64,000 bases of DNA from Dendrobium chrysotoxum (lineage: Eukaryota; Streptophyta; Magnoliopsida; Asparagales; Orchidaceae). Position 1 is the stretch's first letter; each line of letters opens with the position of its first letter. The notes beneath the pieces are model-generated. The model made no database searches. It had not been told where the DNA came from and was given only the letters and a program-made list of their open reading frames with translations. The stretch lies in contig CM034311.1 of NCBI GenBank assembly GCA_019925795.1, forward strand, positions 34,389,472-34,453,471, in the 5' to 3' direction. The translations under genes were made by a program, and so were the position numbers. Positions 13,001-25,000 of the stretch are shown here, piece after piece.

Positions 13001-16000
13001 ATGTCCTCCCATTTCCATTCAGGTATTGGTAAAGGTTGTAGTTGACCACTTGGCTTTTGATGTTCTGCTTTAATCATTTGACAGGAAACACATTTTGCTA
13101 CAAATTCTGCAACACTCCTCTTTAGTCCTGGCCACCAAAATAATCCTCTCAGTTCCTGATACATCTTTGTACTGCCTGGGTGAATTTCATAATTGGAAAG
13201 ATGAGCTTCCTGTAATATCTCTTATCTTAAGCTTCCAACTTTTGGAATACAGACTCTGCCCTTATACTTTAATAAGCCCTCCTTATCAATTTCAAAGTTC
13301 CCTAATTGTCCTGCTTGTACTTTATTTATGATCTCTTGAAATTTTTCATCTTGAGATAATGAATTTAGCACTCTATTTTTCAAAGTAGATTGGATTATCA
13401 ACTGATTCAACATCATATCTTTAGTATCCTTCTGATTAACCACTGAAAGTTCTAATCTTTCCATATCTTTGATTAATTGTTCCTGCTGAGTAATTAACCA
13501 ACTTGCATTCCCAAGAGCTTTTCTGCTAAGTGCATCTGCAACCACATTTGCCTTCCCAGGATGATACTGTATCTCCAGGTCATAATCCTTTATAAGCTCT
13601 AGCCACCTTCTTTGTCTCAGATTTAGTTCTTTCTGATTGAAAATATACTTGAGGCTCTTATGATCTGTGAACACCTCGCATCTAACTCCATATAAGTAAT
13701 GTCTCCAGATTTTAAGTGCAAAAACTACAGCTGCCAATTCTAAATCATGAGTGGGGTAGTTCCTTTCATGAATTTTCAGTTGCCTTGAAGCATAAGCCAC
13801 CACTCTGCCATGTTGCATCAGTACACATCCAAGTCCCCTTAAGGAAGCATCACAGAAAATTTGGAATCCTTCTGAGCCTGATGGAATTGTCAAAATTGGG
13901 GCAATCATTAAACAATTCTTTAATTTCTGGAAAGCTTCATCACATTGAACACTCCAATCAAATCTCACTGCTTTCTGGGTTAATCGGGACAATGGCATTG
14001 CAATTTGAGAAAATCCCTCCACGAATCTCCTGTAATACCCAGCCAGGCCTAGAAAACTTCTCACCTCTGAAACTGTAGTTGGCCTTGGCCAATCTGAAAT
14101 GGCTTGCACTTTATTCTGATCCACTGAAATTCCTTTTCCACTAATCACATGTCCAAGGAAATTCACACTGTTCAACCAAAACTCACATTTTGAAAATTTT
14201 GCATACAATTTATTCTCCTTTAATGTCTGCAACACTGCCTGTAAATGACTAGAATGGCTCTCTTTATCTCTTGAATAGATCAAGATATCATCAATGAACA
14301 CAATTACAAATATGTCCAGGAATGGCTTAAAAATTCTATTCATTAAATCCATAAATACAGCTGGTGCATTTGTTACTCCAAATGGCATTACCACAAACTC
14401 ATAGTGGCCATATCTGGTTCTGAAAGCTGTCTTTGCTATATCTTCTTCCTTGATCCGTAGCTGATGGTATCCAGATCTCAAATCAATTTTAGAGAAAACT
14501 GTAGCTCCCTCCAGTTGATCAAAAAGATCATCAATTCTGGGCAATGGATATTTATTCTTAACAGTAAGCTTATTCAGTTCTCTGTAATCTATACACATTC
14601 TGAAGCTCCCATCTTTCTTCTTTACAAATAACACTGGAGCTCCCCATGGTGAGGAACTTGGCCTGATAAATCCCTTATCTAGCAATTCCTGTAACTGACT
14701 TTTCAGCTCCTGCAACTCTTTAACTGCCATTCTGTAAGGTGCCCTTGCTACTGGTTCTGAACCTGGTATCAACTCAATAGTGAAATCTATCTCCCTTTCT
14801 GGTGGTAATCCTGGCAAATCATCTAAAAATACCTCTGGATATTCGTTGATTACAGGTATATCTTTCAATTCTTTAACTTCCTTATTTGTATCCTTTACTT
14901 GAGCAAGAAAACACTGACATCCCTTGGATACAATTTTACATGCTTTCATATAAGTGATTATCATTGATGAAACTCCTCTCTCTCCATAGAATTTCAACTC
15001 TCTTTCTCCAGGCAAATTAAACTTTATAATTTTCTTGTTGCAATCAATAATCACAAAGTGTTTTGATAACCAATCCATTCCCAATATCATATCAAACTCT
15101 TGCAATGGCAGAACATTTACTGTTGCTTCAAACTCTCTTTCATTTATTTTGAAAGTCACTTGACATATACCATTTACATTCATAATAGATCCATTTGGCA
15201 TTAAAACTTCCAAAATTACATTTGTCTCATAAACATTCAGTCCAACTGTTTTAACAAATTCCTCTGAAATGAAGGAGTGTGAAGCTCCCGTATCAAAAAG
15301 AATTTGTACAGACTTTCCTTGCATCATGATCCTACCTATAAAAGTTACATAAAAATATAACATAAACATACATTATTCCTTGAACAATACTTTCATAATA
15401 CACATTTATTCATTTTTCATTTCTATCACCTGTAATCACTTCAGGTGATTCTTTAGCATCCTTCTGAGTCAATGCATATACTCTAGGCAGAGTATTCTGT
15501 CGGCTTTGACTTGATCCTGGAGTAGAAGCAGCTGATTCTACTGTTCTTGGTCTTCCAACATTCTTCTGAGATCCAGTATTCATTCTTGACTCTCCTGCTG
15601 GTATTTGCCCCAAAGTAGGACAATTCTTGGCTATGTGACCTGGTTGATGGCACCAGAAGCAAGTATTTGTACCTGATAAACATTCTCCTTTATGTTGTCT
15701 TCCACACTTGCTGCAACTATTTACACTTGAACTATCACTGCTACTAGACTTTGATTTCTTCCAATTAAACTTTCCAGTTTGTGAAAGAGATTTGCTGCTA
15801 TGAAAATCCTGTGAAGCTCCCATAACTTCACCACTCTTCCTTTTCTGAAAATCACGTCTCCTTTGAGTGTTTAGCAGGTCCATTTCTATTCTTCTAGCCC
15901 TTTCCACCAGCACTTTATAATCTTCAATTCCAAATGGAATAAGAGGCTGTCTAATTGCATCCTTCAATCCTGCTAAAAATCGATTACACTGTTCTTCTGC

Positions 16001-19000
16001 AGTATGGATTAAGTGAGGGGCATATCTGGATAATGTTGTAAATTCAGTTTCATATTGCATAACTGATTTATCTCCCTGCACCAGTCTCATAAACTTATCC
16101 TGCATTTGCCTCCTTACAGAAGGAGGTACGAACCAATCTCTAAACAATTTTGTAAACTCATCCCACTTGATTTGCATGTCTTGAATCCCTCCAGTTTTAC
16201 TTTTATGCTGACCTCTCCACCACCTTTCTGCTTCTCCATCAAGAGCAAAAACTGCCAAGGAGACTTTCCTCTCCTCTGGACAAAACATTCCTTCTAAAAT
16301 CTTTTCAATTCTCAGTAACCAATTTTCAGCTTCAATTGGTCCATCAATTCCCTTGAATAGTGGTGGTCTCATATCTTGAAATAATTTGAGATACTTATCC
16401 ATAGGTATTCCACCACCACTATTACTTCCTGATGGTTGATTCCTTGAGTCTTGAATCATTTGAGCCATAGCTGTCATCATTTGTGTTAGTGCATCAGGAT
16501 TAACATTTACATTAGGTACTGGCCTTTCTACTTCCCTTTCTTCTTCAGAATCATTTTGATTCCTGCTTCAAATAAATAATCATTTCACATTAAATCTTTA
16601 AGTCATTAAAATCATCCTAATGGCTCTTCCAGTACAATTCATATCTAAATTTGGCTTTGATACCACTTTTGTCACGACCCGGCCCGGATACTCGAATTAA
16701 CGAGGGGGGAACTAAGGTCAGACGGTAGGATCTAAATAATTCATAAGTATAAGAATATAAAAACAGTAAATCTCCTTAATCAGCGGAAGAGCCACTAACT
16801 AAAATTCTTTAAATACTATCACATTTGTTTCAGATCACACTTTACCTGTTTTCAGATGCACGTCGTCTTCTATAGACGAACTCTTCTCTTTCTCCCATTT
16901 TCTAATTCTGAAGACTTACCTGAAACATTTAAATTCATTGTTTGAGTTCACTAAGTAAACTCAGTGGGTATCAGTTAAACGAATTTTTATGCATAAAAGA
17001 CATTACATATTAACTTTACTATTATTGCATTTCTTCATCTCATTTGGCATAAAATATAAGTCCTTTCTTTCTTTTGTTTCTTTCTTTATATAGACTTTAT
17101 CATCATTCCTTATAGCTTTTATCTTTTATTCCTTTTCCCATTTCTTTTATACAGGAGCACCGTCAAAATGTACCAGAGGTACAACCATTTCCATTTCCTT
17201 TTCCTTATTCCATTACCTTTTCCCTTTCCATTTATCGTGCACGGGTACGTTGCTTCCCCAGCCAGTACCATACGGGGGTGACTCCTGAAATTTTCATGCA
17301 TATCCTTTTTTCTTTTTATCTTTCATCACTTATACTTTTTATTTAACATGTAAATCTCATTGTAGCTTGCATTTATAGAAATATGGATTTAATGGTATAG
17401 ATCATATCATCCTTCTTTCTTTTTTTAGTTATGTGAATTCCTTTAATGTCAACATTCAACATTTATTTGTATTTGAGTCATCTCTTATTTTAACATTTAA
17501 CATGAAAGATAATTGCTAACATTTAACATGAAAGGTAAGTATTTTAACATTTAACATAATTACAGTAGATAGAAATTTCAATCAGAAGATTTACCCACTT
17601 TAATCCTTTCAAATCCTCGATCCTTGGAGCAACCTCAACTTCGAATTTCTTTGTTGAAATTTCTACAACTTTCCTAGAATTATAAACTTTCATCAAAATG
17701 TGCTTATAATAATCAAATTGAACTAAAATTTGCATAGTGGAAAAATCACTTACAAAAGAAAAAGGGGATTTCTCAAAATCCCTAAATTCTTCTCTTCTCC
17801 AAATTTCTTCCTTCACGCTTACAATTCTCCCTTTTTCCCTTTAGAAATTATCCTTTGCTTTAGAGGAAGTAATCAGATATAATTTATAGAAAATTTTGAA
17901 AAGAAAACTAACAAACCTTCTTCCCTCTTCTTCTCTATCGTTCCTCTCTTTTCGTTGAAATTTCTCTCAAATTAGAACTTCTTTAACGGTAGGAACGAAA
18001 AGGAATGATTAATTTTTATCCTTGAAGCCAATCCCTTGCTAAAATTGGAAAAACGAAACTTACCTCACTCTCCCGCACGAAGCCCTTCGTCCGCCCGTCG
18101 TTCTGTTCGCGATTACCGACCCTGTTAGGGTCGCGACGTCTAAATAGGGCTGGCCGGTTCGGTTGAACCGGCCCAGCCAAACCGGATATCACATCAACAT
18201 GATATAAAGATGCCACATGTAGGAACATGGGTATGCGATATAAATATGGAAGGCAGGACATGATACATTGGACACTAGAATAATCCCAAATGATAAATTG
18301 AAAACATGTGTTCAAAGAATGCCTGATATTCATCTTAAAACATGGCATTGCACACGACAAACATCATGAGTGTTTTGTATAGTAACTATGCTATGCATTA
18401 AACAAAATTAAGTTCATGCATTAAACATGGCATTGCACACAACTACCCTCTTAATGTCTCAACAAGGCTGTCAAAAAAGGTCTGAAAAAAAATAGATGAC
18501 GCAATTTTTCCACAAGTGCTCATGATGTAACTTTCACCAAACAATATTCAATACTTAACACTTCTTGTCAAATTATATATTGAGCCAAATGCATTTTTAA
18601 GATCAAGATATTGAATATAAAAGAGACAGTTGACATAGATAAAAAAAACCTTACCATATGCTAATCCAATTTGAGTTTTGTTTTTGAATCCAGCAGTCAC
18701 CGCAATGCAGAGAACCATGAGGACCCAATTAATAGACGGAATGTATATCTGACCAAAAAACTTTTTTGATGTATGGACAATCTTGACTCTAGGAAAACAA
18801 CCAAGTGCAACTGCCTGCTTGATGATAGAAAATGTTGCTGATATGGTCGCTTGACTAGCAATTATAGCTGCTGCTGTTGCAACAATAAACACTGGCCAAT
18901 ACACAATGTCTAAAACAAAAGATTAAATCAGCTATCCATGCATGCAGAAATTTTCAAGTCAAATCGATCATAAAATGATTCAAACTTACCTGGAATAGAA

Positions 19001-22000
19001 CGATAGAAAGCATCAGCAACATGACCTGGGTTCTGCATAATGTAAGCTGCTTGTCCACTATAAGCTAACAGAAGGCAAGGAAAAACAAGTAGAGTGAATG
19101 CAAGCTGCAAAAGAAGTAAAAAAAAAATCTTGTTTTAGCTATTACAGTTGATAAAAAAACCTAGGAATGCCTGAATGATTTTCATTTACCTGGACAGCAA
19201 GTACAGGAAAATGACAAAGGTCTGCGAACAAAGCTTCAATTCCTAACGAGTTATTTTGACAATTTAGGCATCAGATCAACTTAACAGGAGTATCAAAGAT
19301 ATTGATTTTTAATACTTAGAAATGATCTAACCTGTAATACTAAGCATAATCCCTCCCAGGGAAGCCCAACTATGGGGCCCTCTTTTAAGGAAATGGAATA
19401 TAAATACGGGCGAGAAAGCCTTGAGAACAGAACTGTCATATTTCCATATGTTAAAAGCACCAATTGATCCGATTAATATGAACCATAAAAAAACGATGGC
19501 AGCAAAAAGCCAAGAAACTCTATCAATTCCATAATGTTGCAGGCTGAACAATCCAACCAAGATGACAACAGCAACAAGTATGACCACATCTGGTTCAAGC
19601 AAAAAACGAACAAAATGTTAAATTGAATAAAACTTAACACAGAGGAGAATTTAAAATAACTCTGTATAAATATTTTTGCTGAAACTCATAAAGCAATAAA
19701 CATCCCAATAGAATCATTGGGAATATCCTTGGAAAACCTTTTTTTTATTTTAATATGCCGTCTTCATACTTATTGATGTCTTTAGTACAATAGTTTTAGA
19801 TTCATCATCTTTTCTGGCCATTAGTTGCTTTTGTATTGTTGATAATTCCATGATTGCAGTTAAAGTATCAGGAAACTTGACATAGGTTCACCATTCATAT
19901 TTGATAATAATATATAGAAAAAAAGATATCTGGTGCATGGAACTCCTGCTTATGCAGAGTTTGGGAAGGGTTTGATATATGTTGTTTAACCCATGTACTT
20001 GCAAAAGGTTGTTTTCATGACTCAAACCGAGGACCTCCATAATACACTAGAGGTAAATTAGTCACCAGACCAGGCCTACCCTCTAGTTTATGGAAGGAAT
20101 CAAAATTAGATTTCAAGCATGAGACAGATTATTTTCTGGGTGAAATCTAAAAGCCACACAAGCATTGTTCTTTCAACGTAGAAAACATTTTGGAATGTGT
20201 GGTATTTTTTTAAAGTCTTTTCTTGCTAATATTTTTATTATTTATTTTTTTTAGCATTTATGGTACTTAAAGATATAAACTTCAAGGAAAAGCATAAAGC
20301 ACACGGGTAATAGAGTTTCAAGATTATGCAGATACCATTACTTATCTTGGGGTGGTCCATCTTGATCCCACCAGCTGCTGAAAGAACTGCAAGGACATAG
20401 AACTATCGTAGAGTTAGAAAATGAAATTTGAAGCCAAGAAATTCATCAAAATAATACTTTATGATTCTTTATCCAATCTAAATATTGATGCCACAGGGGA
20501 CGCACGTGAACTTTTGTATACCAAAGGAATCGATAAATAAACAGGCAAAGTCATCATTATTGGGCACATGCTACAGAAATGTCTAAGGACAGGTAGAACA
20601 ACTTATCTAAGTTAAGCTGATATCTAAGTTAAATTAAGCTGACAAGAAGTTCAGTATTCTAAAATGATATTTTTCATGTTTAGCAAACGTCATAAATGAA
20701 ATTCCCACTGTTAGTTCAAGAGAAGAGTAAATTAATGTAAAACATATATCATCCAGTCAAGTTAACCATCTGATTAAAACATAAATAAAACATCCACTGT
20801 AAGATTCTTAGTATAAAGATATAATACAGATTAACCTATAGCATAGTTGGTACTGCAGTCAAGCTCTTTGAAGTACAAAAGAGAAAAAAAAGAACTCAGC
20901 AATTCTAGATTCTTTAGATGTATGAGAGAAAACTAAAACAAAATCACTGCACAACATGATTTTTTAGATATTTACAAATAAAAATAAAAAAAATAAATTG
21001 CATAAATGTTCTTGTTAAAGCCGTTGTAATATCACCAAACAGCTGCAATAGTATACATTCGTAAATCCTGAAGAAATTAATGTTGATGATCTCCTGAGTC
21101 CACTTGCAAAGCTCTTGATAAACAATAGAAAGGTCCTCCAATTGGAAGCAAACAAGAGATTTGTTATAAGTTGGTCTAGTTTTAGGTTATGCTGTTCTTG
21201 CATGTGTGGGCTCCAAAAATTTGTGCCCCGGCCTCTCTGCGGCCTCTTTCTTTCCTTTGGGTCATCATGGAGAGTTTTAACAAGTAGGTTCCGAGACAAA
21301 TTTTCAAAAGGTAGATTGGGTTTTGAATTAGATACTATCCAGAGATTTTGCCCTTATTTTGCGAGGACTTTATAATCTGAGTTCAGGTTTCCTATAGGCA
21401 CAAACCCCTATAGTTAATTACCCCTCCCAATAATGAGAGAGAACTTTCGATTAAGGCTAGTCGTCAAACAAATACATAGTATCCGACATATAGTAGCAGC
21501 AGAGTTTTAATAATTAAAATTGGAAATTCACCATCTTGCACTTAAAGCAGATGCTGGGAATAATGATGAGCCCGATCAAGATCTCATGGTTCCGTTATCC
21601 CGGACCATCATGGTCCTTGGTCTACTTAGTCAGAGGAGGTGGTAGACCCAAACTGATCGAAGGATCCTTGTCGAAAGCCATGGGTTGCTTCGTCCAAGGG
21701 TACGTTCTAGACCTGGGGTGAATATTTATTTAAGAGGACAAATTTAAATCCACCTTAGTTAACAGAAGGCTTTGTGCCCTATCGATCATATCCTATTGAT
21801 TCATCGCTCAATAATTTGAAGCCATTAGGGAACATACGGGCTCTGACTGTAATTTAATGGTGTCATTTGGCGGCAAAACCATCAGGTCAGAGGATCTCTG
21901 TCATAACCGTTTATATGTGGTGCCACTTGGCTGCAAAACCCCCGGTTAGAAGACACGTGCCATATTTTTAATGGCAAAAGACGGATTGAGAATAAATCCT

Positions 22001-25000
22001 AGTAATATTCTCAACCTGACATTTGTTTTTTGTGAGCTGAAGTGCTTTTCAAGCTTGTCTATCTCGGCAAACTGTTGCGGATGGTGGATTGGTATTTTGC
22101 TTTAAGTGTTCTGGTATTTTTATTTCAATTTTAAACATTTCAGATTTTTGTTATTTTGTAATTATTGTGGGCATTTGGGAGATATTTTCAAATGTTTGAG
22201 GTCCCCTCGAATTGAGATTTTCTGTCAACACAGCCACCATTAGGGTTTTCATAGGCAATTTCATTTTGGTTGATTAAACCTTGTCGACTCTGCCTACTTG
22301 CTGACAAAGGATTAGGTTCGTTGTCGGGTTCATGTCTTTATTAGTGAATTTTCTTTCTTATAGGAATATGAATGTATAAAACAAATATCTCGATCGACAA
22401 CGCGACCGTACATTTGTTTGATGGTTCAAGCCATACCGACTCCTATATATTATGCGAAAGGATCAAGCTTGAACTTAAGTTCATTTTTTTTTTACCCGTG
22501 TAGCATCCTTATACGTCACGTGTGTACCTATAACACGCTCATTGGGGCCCATGTGAGTATATGCATTTGCATGTATTTTGCATAATGCATTTTGTGTATT
22601 ACAACATGTATACGCATTATATAAATGCATCATTGCACATTTCAATGTGGGTATTTTTGTGATTATCAATTATATAAATGACCATCACTGACGAGCATAT
22701 GGAGTCTCATTTTGGAATCTGAAAATGTCTTATGTCCGCTTGTATGAGTATTGCGGATCCGGTGGCATTGTTCAACAATGCATTGGACATCATTCATCAC
22801 GTATCGGCAATGTGGTTTTGCTCATTTTGTCTTCTACAAGTTGCTACCTTCCTCAGCATTCAGCTTGTGAGAATATGCTTTATCTTGCAAATGAGCTGTG
22901 CAGTGCGTCAGGGATCTCCTACCTGTCGTTGGTGAATAAACTGATTTATCTTGTGTGACAACCTGGCACTGCAAATTCATTGCCTCAGTTTACTAGTGTC
23001 CTGCAGTTTTTTAATTACAAATTTCTTGCTTTTGCTTACAGGTGAATCATAGCATAGCATTACGGGTCATTTGCAAACTTTTACAGGTAGATCGTCGTGC
23101 ACTAATGAATCTCCTACAGTTGATCATAGATACTTGCATTCACTACAAGCTAATTGCTTCCTGCAGGCAGTTTGTTGCACTCACTGTAATCTTCTTGCTC
23201 AAGCCCATAAAGAGTCCACCATACTTGCAATACATTTACTGTCGTTGTTTGTAGGCGGGACAGCTGTAAGCATTTTTAGTCTTCTGCTGTCATCTACAAG
23301 CAAGTTGCATTGCATGCAGATCTTCTAGTGCTTCTCATAGGCATTTGCATTTACTACATCTCTTCTGCATTTGCCTGTAGGTAGCACGTTGTATTCATGA
23401 TGAGTCTTTCACAGTGGCTCGTAGATGCTTACACTCATTGCATATCACCCGTCTTTGCTTACAAGCGATTAGTGTACCTATTGGATGTTTATTTACTACT
23501 GGCTGTAGGAATAGTCTAGCATCTACTACATGTTGTTCACCGTCAACTATAGATGGGCACCGTCAACTATAGATGGGCTACTGTGCACGGCGAATCTCTT
23601 GTATGTTTGCCACCGTTTGCTTAAATATATTTACCGGGAACCTTGCACTTGAACTATATCTGCAGTCATCATCAACATGTGACTTAGTGTATTTATTTGT
23701 AGCGACATTAGTTACATGCGAGATGCATTCGCTTCAAATTCTTCAAACACCTCTTAGTTGACGATGCATTGCATAGTCGATCATTGCTACTTGCGCAGTT
23801 GTATGTGTTTGCTCACATGTTGAAGTTGCCCGCGGGGCATTGTTGCATTTATCTACAAGCCAACTGCCATCGGTCATAGGAAGACTACAACATTCAAAGC
23901 CTATTGCTTGTTGGCAGATTAATGTGCTTATTTGAATGACATTAACTGTATATAGACTTCATTCATTTCAAGTTCATCGAATGTCTCAAATCATTGTGCT
24001 TGCTGCATGTCAAATCCTTCTACTTGTGGGGGACAGATGCATTTGCTCGCATGACTGATGTGAATATTATAAATCATCTGCCATCGCTCATAGGCAGATC
24101 ATGTTCATTGCAATTCCCTTATTTATGTCTGTTAGCAAGTCATTAAAATCACTACGCATTCTTCATGACTCCCCATAAACAACTCATTATACACCTATTA
24201 TGAGTATTTCGTCATCTTCGTAGATGATTATTTGTTTAGAAATAAGTTGTGCATTGGAGTTTTGGTTCACCACAAGTCCTTGTAGTTACTCGTTGATGTT
24301 CATTTGAGTGCTTTGAATCATTATTTAGGATTTTATGTTTTCAACTTCAACGTGCGTTTATTATTTTAAGATTCGGTTCCCTGTTGTTTTTGTTCAAATA
24401 AAGTCCCATGTGGTTCGATAATCTGCAAGTTCAGTCCTCTGTTATCCCCTGTTATTCATTTAAGTCTCTCGTTTATTGAAAAATCTGGCAGCCACTTGAC
24501 ATCTCCCCCATTTAGGGAAAATTTTTGAAATTGGGCATTCCCACCACGTTAGAGAAAAGCATGTATGATAAGTGTCAGATGACACCGCGACCGTGGTCTT
24601 CGATCCCACCATGCCATAGAAAGGCGCGTATGAGTCTTCAAGAGCACCTATTTGAAATGCAGTTTTTCCTCGCAGGCACTGAGGCACATATACGGGTACT
24701 TAAAGTTGTCCCTTCCACGTTAGAGAAAAGCATGTATAGGGCCTACTTGCCTTGTTGCAAGTGCCGCACCGGGTTCCCTCTTATCACGCTAGAGAAAAGC
24801 GTGTATGGATGGTTTTCTGGTGCGCCATGAGCACCAAAACAAAATTTTGGGTCTTTTTGAGCTTTGAAGTTATTATACCTTTATGAAGGCGAGGTCAACG
24901 GTGGCGGTAATGTTGATGCGCCGACGACGACAAAATGCACGAAAATTTCCTCTTCCCCTCTTTTTTTGGCTTCTTTCTCTCTTTTTTTATCTATTTTCCT

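Larger units (their letters stand above)
10373..18193 (-). mobile_element. Complete Ty3/gypsy chromovirus (Tekay/Del-like) in intron 8
   Basis: A 7.8-kb LTR retrotransposon in the same orientation as the host gene. LTRs 10373-11897 and 16670-18193 begin TG and end CA, and the element is flanked by the 5-bp duplication TCAAC (10368-10372 and 18194-18198). By eye the LTRs differ at about eight substitutions and one 1-bp indel in 1.5 kb, so the insertion is recent. It has an initiator-Met-type PBS, a PPT, gag with zinc knuckles, protease, RT, RNase H, integrase and a chromodomain-like C-terminus (order PR-RT-RH-IN, hence Ty3/gypsy). Two in-frame stops in the integrase half make it non-autonomous as it stands. 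Confidence 0.93.

Noticed and set aside
15336..15429. Programmed frameshift between gag and pol instead of an intron
   Set aside because: The frames do not overlap usefully: gag stops 75 bases before the protease frame begins to match the family, and the intervening residues resemble no relative.
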